Shown here piece after piece: positions 53,476 to 61,956 of a stretch of DNA of 64,000 bases. Positions within the stretch are counted from its first letter, which is position 1; each line of letters begins with the position of its first letter. The stretch comes from an uncultured Lachnospiraceae bacterium. Its GTDB lineage: Bacteria > Bacillota > Clostridia > Lachnospirales > Lachnospiraceae. A program made the translations under genes and the position numbers. The notes beneath the pieces were generated by a model. It ran no database searches. It was not told where the DNA came from and saw only the letters and a program-made list of their open reading frames with translations. Location: assembly GCA_934317845.1 (NCBI GenBank), contig CAKRES010000001.1, positions 124,001 to 188,000 on the forward strand, read 5' to 3'.

Positions 53476-53974
53476 TTTGTTTTCTCCTTATTTTCAAAAT
53501 AATATGCAGCAGGCAAAGTGCGATCAACGCCCCCGTACAATCAATAGATACATCGATCAGGCTGGCATGACGTCCCGGTACAAAGTTCTGATGAAATTCA
53601 TCTGACATCGCATAAACAAAAGTACAAAGAAATGCCGGAATATACGGATACCATTTCACCAGATTATAGATTCCCATAAAAAAACATAATGCAAGCACGC
53701 CAAATTCTGTCATGTGCGCACATTTTCTCACCGGATAAGATAACATTTCTGCCAGTGATGTTGTATCCTCTGCTGAAAGTGATCTGCCCGAAATATGATC
53801 GATAATAAAAATAAGTATATCTACGATCCGGGAACTTTCTGTAGCAGAATCATCTCCACACTGTGCAGAAAAATAAAAAATGGCTCCCATCACGATCACG
53901 GCAGGAAGGAAAGTGATCATCACTGTTTTTCTGCGATCTTTGCTTAAAGCCTGTAACCAGTCTGTTTTTTTCAT
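53450..53974 (-). CDS. VanZ-like membrane protein
   Basis: A 174-residue VanZ-family protein: first helix about 17-36, then the conserved VRKCAHMTEFGVLALCFF and the second signature YAMSDEFHQNFVPGRHASLIDVSIDCTGALI. VanZ domains give low-level teicoplanin resistance in Tn1546, but most chromosomal copies have no known substrate. Translationally coupled to lepB through the overlap. Confidence 0.87.
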   Translation of the reverse strand: MKKTDWLQALSKDRRKTVMITFLPAVIVMGAIFYFSAQCGDDSATESSRIVDILIFIIDHISGRSLSAEDTTSLAEMLSYPVRKCAHMTEFGVLALCFFMGIYNLVKWYPYIPAFLCTFVYAMSDEFHQNFVPGRHASLIDVSIDCTGALIALCLLHIILKIRRKQNGRKRNEK

Positions 53975-54007
53975 GCAACAAACCTCTATTCTTAAAAACT
54001 AAAAAGT

Positions 54008-54036
54008 AGTATACCATTTTTGACATATTATTTCAA
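54008..54036 (-). promoter_or_regulatory. Promoter of the vanZ-like/lepB pair
   Basis: Minus-strand TTGAAA (54031-54036), 17-bp spacer, TATACT (54008-54013). Confidence 0.75.
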
Positions 54037-54063
54037 AACATTTCAAAAAACTGACATAGTTAA

Positions 54064-54095
54064 GAAAAAGACCGGAACACTTTTATGTCCCGGTC
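54064..54095 (-). terminator. Terminator after DAHP synthase
   Basis: 10-bp stem (54070-54079 with 54086-54095) GACCGGGACA/TGTTCCGGTC with a G-U pair and five T; 11 bases after the stop. Confidence 0.92.
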
Positions 54096-54106
54096 TCCTG
54101 CATTTC

Positions 54107-55135
54107 TTATAAACGATCTGCAATTTCGTATAATAATTTCTCGGTTTTTTCCCATCCAAGACATGGATCTGTAATGGATTTACCATAACAGCCATCACCA
54201 ATCTTCTGGTTGCCGTCCTCAATGTAGCTTTCGATCATAACACCCTTTACCAGGTTCTTAATGTCCTCGGAAAGATTTCTGCTATGCAGCACTTCTTTTA
54301 CAATACGTGGCTGCTGATCCCACTGTTTTCCGGAGTTGGAATGGTTTGCATCCACAATACAGGCAGGATTTAACAGCTGATGTTTGTCATAAAGATCTAA
54401 TAAAAGGCGGAAATCCTCATAATGATAGTTTGGAATATTCTGTCCATGTTTGTTTACTGCACCACGTAAGATCGTATGTGCCAGTGGATTACCATCGGAT
54501 TTTACCTGATTGGTGTGATATAAAAAAGTATGATGTCCCTGTGCTGCGATCACAGAATTGATCATGACAGTTAAATCTCCACTGGTCGGGTTCTTCATTC
54601 CAACCGGAACATCCATACCACTGGCGATCAAGCGATGCTGCTGATTCTCAACAGAACGTGCTCCCACTGCTACATAGGAAAGCAGATCCTCCATGTACCC
54701 CCAGTTTCCAGGATATAGCATCTCATCTGCTGCACTTAATGATGTTTCTTTTAAGGAGCGGATAAACATCTTCCGGATCGCGATCAGACCATGTACCATG
54801 TCCGGCTTTTTCTCCGGATCCGGCTGATGAAGGATTCCTTTGTATCCTTCTCCGGTCGTACGCGGTTTGTTTGTATAAATACGAGGGATAAGCAGAATCT
54901 TATCCTTCGTCTGTTCATTCACACGTGCCAATCTCTGAACATAATCACAGACTGCTTCCTCATTGTCTGCAGAACATGGTCCGATGATCACCAGAAACTT
55001 ATCTGACGCTCCGGTAAATACATCCTTGATCTGCGCATCGCGTTTTTTCTTTACTTCAATTAATTCCTCGCTCATTGGAAACTGTGCTTTGATCTCCTCT
55101 GCACTTGGAACTTTTTTCTCAATGTGTAAACTCAT
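54107..55135 (-). CDS. aroF: 3-deoxy-7-phosphoheptulonate (DAHP) synthase, class I
   Basis: A 342-residue DAHP synthase of the E. coli AroFGH type: IGPCSADNEEAV, RIYTNKPRTTGEGYKG, GARSVENQQHR and DANHSNSGKQ. It condenses phosphoenolpyruvate with erythrose 4-phosphate, the first step to chorismate. It is monocistronic, with promoter and terminator. No other aromatic gene is present here; which allosteric effector applies cannot be read. The symbol is by family only (could equally be aroG/aroH). Confidence 0.93.
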   Translation of the reverse strand: MSLHIEKKVPSAEEIKAQFPMSEELIEVKKKRDAQIKDVFTGASDKFLVIIGPCSADNEEAVCDYVQRLARVNEQTKDKILLIPRIYTNKPRTTGEGYKGILHQPDPEKKPDMVHGLIAIRKMFIRSLKETSLSAADEMLYPGNWGYMEDLLSYVAVGARSVENQQHRLIASGMDVPVGMKNPTSGDLTVMINSVIAAQGHHTFLYHTNQVKSDGNPLAHTILRGAVNKHGQNIPNYHYEDFRLLLDLYDKHQLLNPACIVDANHSNSGKQWDQQPRIVKEVLHSRNLSEDIKNLVKGVMIESYIEDGNQKIGDGCYGKSITDPCLGWEKTEKLLYEIADRL

Positions 55136-55174
55136 TTTTCAACATCCTTCCTTTACATAACTAAACCATGTGTT

Positions 55175-55203
55175 AGTGTATCACTTTAAAGCAGTAAAGT
55201 CAA
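55175..55203 (-). promoter_or_regulatory. Promoter of DAHP synthase
   Basis: Minus-strand TTGACT (55198-55203), 17-bp spacer, TACACT (55175-55180), starting directly after the FNT channel stop codon. No T-box or trp-type leader fits in the 40 bases that remain. Confidence 0.78.
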
Positions 55204-56061
55204 CTACTGTTTCTGTTCTTTCTTCTGTGGATGTACAAACGCTGCATAATACATCAGACCGATAATGACACCGCCACCGATAATATTACCAATTGTAACA
55301 AACAATAGATTGTTGTACAAAAAGCTTCCTACAGAAAGCTGATGGATCTGATCCAGACTTAATCCATATATTTCCTGTGCTTTTTGCACATATTCCGGAT
55401 TCTTTGATGCCATAATGCCGGCAGGAATATAATACATATTGGCAACACAGTGCTCAAAACCGGAAATAACAAAGGCACAGATTGGGAAAAAGATAGCTAA
55501 GATCTTACCTACTACAGCCTTTGCTGCACTTGCCATCAATACTGCAAGACAAACAAATACATTACACATAATACCGGAACAAAAAGCTGTCCAGTGTGAC
55601 ATTGTAACTTTTCCAACTGCAACCTTTAATGTCATTGCCCCAAGCATTCCGTCCGTAAAATTCCATTGTCCGGTCTGACTGACGATCGCTGCGATCATTA
55701 CACCGCCGACCATATTGAAAATGTAAACGATCCCCCAGTTACGAAGCATTCCGCTTAATTTGATTTTTCCATTTACGACTGATCCAATCATCAGACAGTT
55801 TCCTGTAAAAAGCTCTCCACCTGCCAGAACCATTGCGATCAGACCAACCGGGAATACACAACCTGCGACCAATCTTGCCACACCGACATTGGTGATCGCA
55901 TGCATGGCTGTATTACTTGCTTCCGCACCAAGTGCGATACAACTTCCCGCCATAATCCCAAGGATTATTAATTGCAATACAGAATAATTTACCTTTGTTA
56001 CTGCAGCATTTACCATATTCTCATGTACTTCTTTCGGGGTATAACAATTGTACTGATCCAT
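55204..56061 (-). CDS. Formate/nitrite transporter family channel
   Basis: A 285-residue FNT protein with six membrane helices. Family marks include AGSCIALGAEASNTAM, VFPVGLIAMVLAGGELFTGNCLM and FVISGFEHCVANMYYIPAGI. FNT channels export or import formate, nitrite or hydrosulfide; formate is likely for a fermentative anaerobe but unproven. It follows a truncated recombinase gene by 20 bases, with a GGAG-type SD. Confidence 0.92.
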   Translation of the reverse strand: MDQYNCYTPKEVHENMVNAAVTKVNYSVLQLIILGIMAGSCIALGAEASNTAMHAITNVGVARLVAGCVFPVGLIAMVLAGGELFTGNCLMIGSVVNGKIKLSGMLRNWGIVYIFNMVGGVMIAAIVSQTGQWNFTDGMLGAMTLKVAVGKVTMSHWTAFCSGIMCNVFVCLAVLMASAAKAVVGKILAIFFPICAFVISGFEHCVANMYYIPAGIMASKNPEYVQKAQEIYGLSLDQIHQLSVGSFLYNNLLFVTIGNIIGGGVIIGLMYYAAFVHPQKKEQKQ

Positions 56062-56081
56062 TCTTTTCTCCTATCTTTCCC

Positions 56082-56840
56082 TTATAATTTGTTTTTATGT
56101 GTTTCACAGGAATAGCGTATCGTATAAGGGGTAATTTCTTTGGATATGGAAGCTTTTTTCGCATAGCCCTTTAAAATTTTCCAAAACCCCTGTCGCGTCA
56201 TTGCATGTCCCTGTGCATTTAAAAATAATGTCTGTTCCATTTCCTTTTGCAACTTTATGCGTGCCTCCTGCAAATACTCTGACAGCACCATTTTAGTTTT
56301 TTCATCAAATGGTACAACGCGCTGCTTTTTTCCATTATCTATCAGCAGATAGGTATGCTCTAAACAGACATCCTCCACTGTCAGCCGAACCAGCTCACTG
56401 ACACGGATACCGGTTGCATAAAGCAGTAGCAGCATAGCATAATCCCGCATTCCTCTTGCATTATCCTTTTCAATCGCAGCAAGCAGCTGCTGCATATCTT
56501 CCTGCGTCAATTCAACCGGCTTTTTATGTTCTACTTTAGGTGATTTTAAGCGATATGCTACATCCTCCTGTACCATATGAGCCCGCATCAGATAAAGATA
56601 AAATGTTTTCATGACTGCGATTGATCTTGAGATTGTCGCAGTAGAAAAGGCGGCTGCTTCCAAAGTTAATATATAGGAATTCAAATTTGTCTCTGTTACC
56701 AGCTTCCACTCCTTTATGCCATGCTGTTCCAAATATCCACATAGCTTTAAAAGATCACGCTGATAAGAAGAAATCGTATTCACACTTGCATGCTTTTCCT
56801 GTTGCAAATATACAACAAAGCGTTTGACATACTGCTCCAT
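56082..56840 (-). pseudogene. XerC/XerD-like tyrosine recombinase, C-terminally truncated
   Basis: A 252-residue protein against about 295 for XerD. The N-terminal SAM-like core-binding domain (MEQYVKRFVVYLQQEKHASVNTISSYQRDL) and most of the catalytic domain are present, with the first catalytic Arg in YATGIRVSELVRL. The conserved H-x-L-R-H segment reads TPYTIRYSCETHKNKL and then stops: His is replaced by Tyr, and the last His/Trp and the nucleophilic Tyr are missing. The 20 bases before the next gene cannot encode the missing 40 residues in any frame. Gene order spoIIM-xerD is that of normal Firmicutes, so this looks like a decayed or repurposed resident xerD. Confidence 0.8.
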
Positions 56841-56903
56841 GGTATTTTCCTCATCAAAACTCCTGACAGTACAGAAATCATAATTTCTGTTTGGTATACA
56901 CAC

Positions 56904-56938
56904 AAAAAAACATGTGACAAAAGTTCACATGATTTTTT
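56904..56938. terminator. Terminator between spoIIM and the xerD-like gene
   Basis: Stem CATGTGA/TCACATG (56911-56917 and 56925-56931) with a 7-base loop and a run of seven T on the minus strand; the other side also has a six-T run. Confidence 0.82.
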
Positions 56939-56947
56939 GCAATCTTT

Positions 56948-56976
56948 ATTATATAGACAAACCGCAGTAAATGCAA
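56948..56976 (-). promoter_or_regulatory. Promoter-like site immediately before a terminator
   Basis: Minus-strand TTGCAT (56971-56976), 17-bp spacer, TATAAT (56948-56953), ending about 10 bases before the terminator stem. A transcript from here would meet the terminator after 10-40 bases. Confidence 0.6.
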
Positions 56977-56988
56977 ATAAAAATTTTC

Positions 56989-57525
56989 TCATAAAAAGCG
57001 TTTTACTAATTGAAACACAGCATTCTGGATATAACTTTCACAAAAAACTCCCACAAAAAACAGGGACCCCATCCCCAGTATGGAAAGAAAGCGTTTGCCT
57101 TGGTCACGAAAATAGAGGGAGGAAAATATAGAGAGAATATAAAACAGCCACTGCGGAAAAAGTGCCAGAATATAAAAGAGCACTCCACTGATCCCATCTG
57201 CAAGAAGTTCTACACAAAAAGTCAGCCCCAGGCATGCCCCTAACAAAAAGCAAAGCAGAATTTTGCAACATTCTGTCGAAAAAAAAGCTAAAATAACAAG
57301 AAGAAGAAGCAACAATATACTTCTTCTTCCAAATACATAAATCCATAATTCCAAAGATGAACAATTTTCTCCATTAAGCAGCTGCTCCCGGATACTTAAC
57401 TGTTCCACATGATTAAATACATAATTTTTTAATGCAAGATTGGAAAACAATGTACCAAATAAATTACCAACCACAAGTGCCAGCATATCAAATGAAAAAT
57501 GTCTCGTTAATACTTCCTGCCTCAT
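56989..57525 (-). CDS. spoIIM: Stage II sporulation protein M
   Basis: A 178-residue polytopic membrane protein of about five helices; the conserved C-terminal pattern GVFCESYIQNAVFQLV and the middle GACLGLTFCVELLADGISGVLFYIL fit SpoIIM. With SpoIID and SpoIIP it remodels septal peptidoglycan during engulfment. It sits behind the NUDIX gene and before the xerD-like gene, the same neighbourhood as nudF-spoIIM-xerD in other Firmicutes. GGAGG precedes the ATG. Confidence 0.85.
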   Translation of the reverse strand: MRQEVLTRHFSFDMLALVVGNLFGTLFSNLALKNYVFNHVEQLSIREQLLNGENCSSLELWIYVFGRRSILLLLLLVILAFFSTECCKILLCFLLGACLGLTFCVELLADGISGVLFYILALFPQWLFYILSIFSSLYFRDQGKRFLSILGMGSLFFVGVFCESYIQNAVFQLVKRFL

Positions 57526-57573
57526 CTTCCACGCCTCCCAAGAATTCTTGCGGTTTTCTCCGACAAGCTTTTT

Positions 57574-58146
57574 CTACGGTTTAATATATGACGTTTTCGA
57601 ACAAAGTAGAACCTGTTGATAAAGTAAAACAGCCGTAACTGTTTTGGAATCTATAATCTTACCGTCGCAGACCATCTGAAGTACTTGTTCAAATGGCAAG
57701 CGCACAACATTAATAAATTCGTCCTCATCAAGATGCTGATTGGTCTTTTCCAAATGGTCTGCATAAAACAGTCCCAATATTTCATTGCTGTATCCGATTG
57801 CCGGGATACTGTTGCTCAGATGCACAATGTGATCTGAACGATATCCGGTTTCTTCTTCCAGTTCACGGGCAGCACACTGAAGAAATGGTTCCTGACCTTC
57901 CCGCTTCCCGGCAGGAATCTCCAGTACCATGTCTCCCACCGCATTACGATATTGTCTGACCAGCAATACATTGTGTTCCTCATCAATCGGAAGAACCCCT
58001 GCCCCGCCAGGATGCTTGACCAGATCCCAAGTTACCTCCCTGCCGTTCGGCAAAGTGATGAAATCCTTGTAAACCTGAATAGCAGCTCCCTGAAAAGCAA
58101 GCTCCTCTCCTCGTTTTTCATACTGTAACGAAGTCTTATGTTCCAT
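57574..58146 (-). CDS. nudF: NUDIX hydrolase, ADP-ribose pyrophosphatase type
   Basis: A 190-residue NUDIX protein. The Nudix box is complete: GKREGQEPFLQCAARELEEETGY (G-x5-E-x7-R-E-x-x-E-E-x-G). The flanking LLVRQYRNAVGDMVLEIPAG is typical of ADP-ribose pyrophosphatases. The ATG at 58146 has a GGAG 7 bases upstream, lying in the last codons of the aminotransferase gene, whose stop is 4 bases away. Confidence 0.9.
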   Translation of the reverse strand: MEHKTSLQYEKRGEELAFQGAAIQVYKDFITLPNGREVTWDLVKHPGGAGVLPIDEEHNVLLVRQYRNAVGDMVLEIPAGKREGQEPFLQCAARELEEETGYRSDHIVHLSNSIPAIGYSNEILGLFYADHLEKTNQHLDEDEFINVVRLPFEQVLQMVCDGKIIDSKTVTAVLLYQQVLLCSKTSYIKP

Positions 58147-58150
58147 ATGA

Positions 58151-59350
58151 CTACTCCAATACATTCAAAAACGATTCAATACGGTCTAAACCTTTTTCAA
58201 TCTGTTCCATAGAAATTGCATAAGATAAACGGAAATGTCCATCCGCTGCAAAATCCTCACATGGGATCACTGCCGTGTTATAATCCTCGATCAAAATCTT
58301 GGCAAGTTTGGCTGCCGTTTCTACTTTCTGTCCTTTATAAGACATTTTGCAAGCCTCGGTAGCATCTACAAATACATAAAACGCTCCCTGTGGCTCTAAG
58401 CAGGATACGTGCGGCATTGTGCTCACTCTGCTAAACATATATTTTCTTCGTGCATCAAACTCTTTGCGCATGATTTCCACTGTATCCTGTGGTCCAAGTA
58501 ATGCTTCCTCTGTCGCCTTTTGCGCAATGGAATTTGGATTGGAAGTTGAATGACTCTGTACAGAAGACATCAACTTAGCGATCTCTGCACTTGCTCCCAC
58601 ATAACCAATTCTCCATCCTGTCATGGCATAACTTTTTGCCACGCCGCTTACCGTGATCGTTCTCTTATAGATCTCGTCATTTAAGGATGCAATGCTCACA
58701 TGCTTGGCATCACCATAAACAAGATTCTCATACATTTCATCGGAGATAATATAAATATCCTTTTCCACTACAAAATCAGCAATTGCCTGCAGCTCTTCTT
58801 TGCTGTATAACATACCGGTAGGATTGCATGGTGTATTGATCACAATTGCTTTGGTCTTCTCTGTAAAACATGCTGCAAGATCGTCTACTGTTGCCTTGTA
58901 TCCGTTCTCCTTTTTGGTAGGAACTGTAACCGGAACACCATCCGCCAGCTTTACCATCTCCGGATAACTCAGCCAGTAAGGAGCCGGGATCATTACTTCA
59001 TCTCCCGGATTTAAAATTGCCATAAAAACATTAGTCAAAGAATGTTTTCCACCATTACTGATCACGATCTGATTGATATCATAATCCAATCCATTAAATG
59101 TTTTAAATTTTTTCTTTACAGCTTCCTTCAAGGAATTTGTACCGGAAGCCGGAGTATATTTGGTATGGCCTTCATGAATAGCTTTGATCGCTGCATCACA
59201 AATGTTATCCGGAGTATTAAAATCAGGTTCTCCGGCACCGAATCCTACCACGTCAATTCCCTGCGCTTTTAATTCTTTTGCTTTTGCTGTAATTGCCAGC
59301 GTAGACGAAGGTTTTACTGCCTGCGCTTTCTTTGATAATGTTAATGACAT
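58151..59350 (-). CDS. aspC: PLP-dependent aspartate aminotransferase (class I)
   Basis: A 399-residue fold-type I aminotransferase: GFGAGEPDFNTPDNI, NTPCNPTGMLY, SDEMYENLVY and the PLP Lys in SGVAKSYAMTGWRIGY. Probably transfers the amino group between aspartate or another amino acid and 2-oxoglutarate. The start at 59350 has AAGGTGG 8 bases upstream. Promoter and inverted repeat lie in the 262-base gap upstream. Confidence 0.92.
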   Translation of the reverse strand: MSLTLSKKAQAVKPSSTLAITAKAKELKAQGIDVVGFGAGEPDFNTPDNICDAAIKAIHEGHTKYTPASGTNSLKEAVKKKFKTFNGLDYDINQIVISNGGKHSLTNVFMAILNPGDEVMIPAPYWLSYPEMVKLADGVPVTVPTKKENGYKATVDDLAACFTEKTKAIVINTPCNPTGMLYSKEELQAIADFVVEKDIYIISDEMYENLVYGDAKHVSIASLNDEIYKRTITVSGVAKSYAMTGWRIGYVGASAEIAKLMSSVQSHSTSNPNSIAQKATEEALLGPQDTVEIMRKEFDARRKYMFSRVSTMPHVSCLEPQGAFYVFVDATEACKMSYKGQKVETAAKLAKILIEDYNTAVIPCEDFAADGHFRLSYAISMEQIEKGLDRIESFLNVLE

Positions 59351-59400
59351 AACATGCACCACCTTAAATTTACTTATTGTTTCAAAAAATCACATATGCT

Positions 59401-59429
59401 ATTGTAATATAGAACACACACAAATACAA
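59401..59429 (-). promoter_or_regulatory. Promoter of the aspartate aminotransferase gene
   Basis: Minus-strand TTGTAT (59424-59429), 17-bp spacer, TACAAT (59401-59406). Confidence 0.72.
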
Positions 59430-59450
59430 GAATTATTTGCTGATAATTCT
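59429..59450. repeat. Inverted repeat abutting the aspC -35
   Basis: Perfect 8-bp arms AGAATTAT/ATAATTCT with a 6-base loop. On the plus strand it is followed by seven T and could act as a terminator for antisense transcription; on the minus strand it may be an operator. Confidence 0.5.
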
Positions 59451-59564
59451 TTTTTTGGTCATTTTGCCCTTTATTTTCGCTTTTATCTCGCTTTTTTTGC
59501 AATTTTTCTATTCATATCTTTCATTTTGCACAATAAGGGAAGAATATGCTACCTGTTTCGCACC

Positions 59565-59601
59565 ATAAAAAAGACCTTTCACCGATCTGGTGAAAGGTCT
59601 T
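59565..59601 (-). terminator. Terminator after rny
   Basis: Perfect 13-bp stem AAGACCTTTCACC/GGTGAAAGGTCTT with a 5-base loop (59571-59601) and a T-run; 12 bases after the rny stop. Confidence 0.94.
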
Positions 59602-59612
59602 GCTCTTATTTC

Positions 59613-61169
59613 CTATTTCGCATAGTCTACTACTCGTGACTCTCGAATTACATTAACTTTAATCTGACCCGGATAATTCAGCGAACTTTCAATCTGCTTG
59701 GAAATATCTCTGGCCAATAAAATCATATCTGCATCAGACACCTGCTCTGGAACTACCATTACACGAATCTCACGACCTGCCTGAATAGCAAAAGTTTTGT
59801 CAACCCCATCAAAGGAATTAGAAATGTCTTCCAACTCTTTCAATCTGGTTGTATATGTTTCAAGTGTTTCTCTTCTTGCACCCGGACGAGCTGCAGAAAT
59901 TGCATCAGCAGCCTGTACAATACATGCAATCAAAGACTCTGGTTCACAATCACCGTGATGGGCGGCAACTGCATTGATGATGATCGGTGCTTCTTTATAT
60001 TTTCTACAAAGATCTACACCAATCTGGATATGGGAACCTTCCATCTCCTGATCTACGGATTTACCAATATCATGTAATAAACCAGCACGTTTAGCTGTCC
60101 GGACATCCAGACCGATCTCAGCTGCTAACAAACCACATAAATGTGCAACCTCGATCGAATGCTTTAACGCATTCTGACCATAACTGGTTCTGTATTTCAT
60201 CTTTCCTAACAATCGGATCAACTCTGGATGAATACCGTGTACTCCAACCTCTAAGGTTGCAGACTCGCCTTCTTCCCGCATCTGGACTTCTACTTCCTTC
60301 CGCGCCTTTTCCACAGTTTCTTCAATTCTTGCCGGATGAATACGGCCATCGACAATCAGTTTCTCCAATGCGATCCTTGCCACCTCACGGCGAACTGGAT
60401 CAAAACTGGATAAAATGACTGCCTCAGGAGTATCATCAATAATGAGATCAACACCTGTCATAGTCTCTAAGGTACGGATATTACGTCCCTCACGACCAAT
60501 GATCCTTCCTTTCATCTCATCACTTGGAAGCTGTACGGAAGATACGGTTGTTTCTGATACGTGATCTGCCGCACATTTCTGGATTGCACTGACAATGTAC
60601 TCCTTTGCTTTCTTGTTGGCTTCTTCTTTTGCTCTGGTGTCCATCTCTTTCACCATTAAAGCCTTTTCATGTTTTACGTCTTCTTCTACACTTTTTAACA
60701 AAAACTCTTTTGCCTGTTCAGAGGTTAATCCTGAAATTCTTTCCAGTTCCTGGAGCTTCTTTGCTTGAAGCTGATCCAATTCGGCACGTCTTTTGTCCAT
60801 TACACTTTCTTTCTGGGCAAGACTTGCTTCCTTCTTCTCCATTGCTGCGGATTTACGTTCTACATTCTCTTCACGATCCAGTACACGCTTTTCCAGTCTC
60901 TGCAGCTCAGAGCGACGTTCTTTGGTTTCCTTATCAAGCTCATTCTTTACGCGAATGGTCTCTTCTTTGGCTTCCAAAGTTGCCTCACGCTTCTTAGCTT
61001 CTGCTGTCTTTAATGCTTCATCTATAATTTCTCGCGCCTTATCTTGAGCGCTGCCGATCTTTTGTTCTTCTTCTGTTTTGTATTTTGATACAGAAACTTT
61101 AGAAGAAACCGGAATGGCAACCGCAAGGCAAATTAAAGCAGTAACAACAATTGCTATAGCGATACCCAC
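59613..61169 (-). CDS. rny: Ribonuclease Y
   Basis: A 518-residue RNase Y: N-terminal membrane anchor (about 2-22), a long coiled coil (about 35-200, Glu/Lys-rich), a KH domain with [15 protein letters not shown], and an HD domain with the metal motif [10 protein letters not shown]. It starts endonucleolytic mRNA decay at the membrane. It uses a GTG start at 61169, preceded by GGAGG at 7 bases. Monocistronic, with a strong promoter and a palindrome in the leader. Confidence 0.96.
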   Translation of the reverse strand: MGIAIAIVVTALICLAVAIPVSSKVSVSKYKTEEEQKIGSAQDKAREIIDEALKTAEAKKREATLEAKEETIRVKNELDKETKERRSELQRLEKRVLDREENVERKSAAMEKKEASLAQKESVMDKRRAELDQLQAKKLQELERISGLTSEQAKEFLLKSVEEDVKHEKALMVKEMDTRAKEEANKKAKEYIVSAIQKCAADHVSETTVSSVQLPSDEMKGRIIGREGRNIRTLETMTGVDLIIDDTPEAVILSSFDPVRREVARIALEKLIVDGRIHPARIEETVEKARKEVEVQMREEGESATLEVGVHGIHPELIRLLGKMKYRTSYGQNALKHSIEVAHLCGLLAAEIGLDVRTAKRAGLLHDIGKSVDQEMEGSHIQIGVDLCRKYKEAPIIINAVAAHHGDCEPESLIACIVQAADAISAARPGARRETLETYTTRLKELEDISNSFDGVDKTFAIQAGREIRVMVVPEQVSDADMILLARDISKQIESSLNYPGQIKVNVIRESRVVDYAK

Positions 61170-61197
61170 AGGAGCACCTCCTTATTTAGTTTTTACT

Positions 61198-61213
61198 GTA
61201 CTTATATAAGTAC
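61198..61213. repeat. 16-base perfect palindrome in the rny leader
   Basis: GTACTTATATAAGTAC, located just downstream of the predicted start site of rny. It could be an operator or a 5'-end hairpin. Confidence 0.6.
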
Positions 61214-61222
61214 AACATAACA

Positions 61223-61251
61223 ATTTTATACTGATTTTTGACTAATGTCAA
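61223..61251 (-). promoter_or_regulatory. Promoter of rny
   Basis: Minus-strand TTGACA (61246-61251), 17-bp spacer, TAAAAT (61223-61228). Confidence 0.83.
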
Positions 61252-61313
61252 GTTTCTAAGCAAAAAATGTAGTGATAATGACTGAAAAGAACACAATATT
61301 TTGTATCTGTTTG

Positions 61314-61955
61314 TTAAAAATCATCATGCGATTCCCGATAACCAGTGACTGCATTTCGAATACTGCCCGAGGAAAAACCCTTCGCAGCAAGGAATTGGTA
61401 CACTTTTCCCCAATCCTCATACGTCATCGTATCTTTATGCAATCGTTTGCATTTTTTGGCAATTAAATTATGTAAAAGCTGTTGTTCCTCCTCTTCCAGA
61501 TCGTACTCTTCTCCACAGGCTTCATAAGCGGACGTAATATCCTCTTTGGATACTCCTTTGCCTTTAAGAAGCTGTTCGATCTGCCGTCTACTCTTGCTGC
61601 TCTTCTGAAAAGAAATAAACTGTGTGGCATATCGGACATCATCAAGATAATGAAATTGATCCAAGTACTCTATCACACTGGTGATCGTAGGTTCGGTATA
61701 TTCTGACTGCAACAGCTTCTCTTTGATCTGCGCTCTGGTATAATCCTTTTTGATCAATAGATTCATAGCACGAAGCCTGCCTCTATGTAACAGACATCCT
61801 TCATAAATAGAATCAACCGATTCTTTGGAAATCGGTTGATCTATCTTGATCTCATATTGTTTTAATTCCTTTGGGTAGAGGGAAAAAAGATAACATTCAT
61901 CTACATAAACTTTCTTTTTTCCATTCTTCCCCGGAAGTAATGCGGTTACGATCAT
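61314..61955 (-). CDS. recX: Regulatory protein RecX
   Basis: A 213-residue RecX with three-helix repeats (RAMNLLIKKDYTRAQIKEKLLQSEY, YLDQFHYLDDVRYATQFI, QLLKGKGVSKEDI). It modulates RecA filaments. The start at 61955 (MIVTALLPGKNGKKKVYVD) has an AAGGA SD; the upstream open frame overlaps the recA coding end. It begins 1 base after recA ends, so it is translationally linked to recA. Confidence 0.92.
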   Translation of the reverse strand: MIVTALLPGKNGKKKVYVDECYLFSLYPKELKQYEIKIDQPISKESVDSIYEGCLLHRGRLRAMNLLIKKDYTRAQIKEKLLQSEYTEPTITSVIEYLDQFHYLDDVRYATQFISFQKSSKSRRQIEQLLKGKGVSKEDITSAYEACGEEYDLEEEEQQLLHNLIAKKCKRLHKDTMTYEDWGKVYQFLAAKGFSSGSIRNAVTGYRESHDDF

Positions 61956-61956
61956 A

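Noticed and set aside
56082..56903. Integrase of a mobile element
   Set aside because: Context (spoIIM upstream) and sequence fit a resident XerD, no element boundaries or cargo are visible, and the protein lacks its catalytic end.
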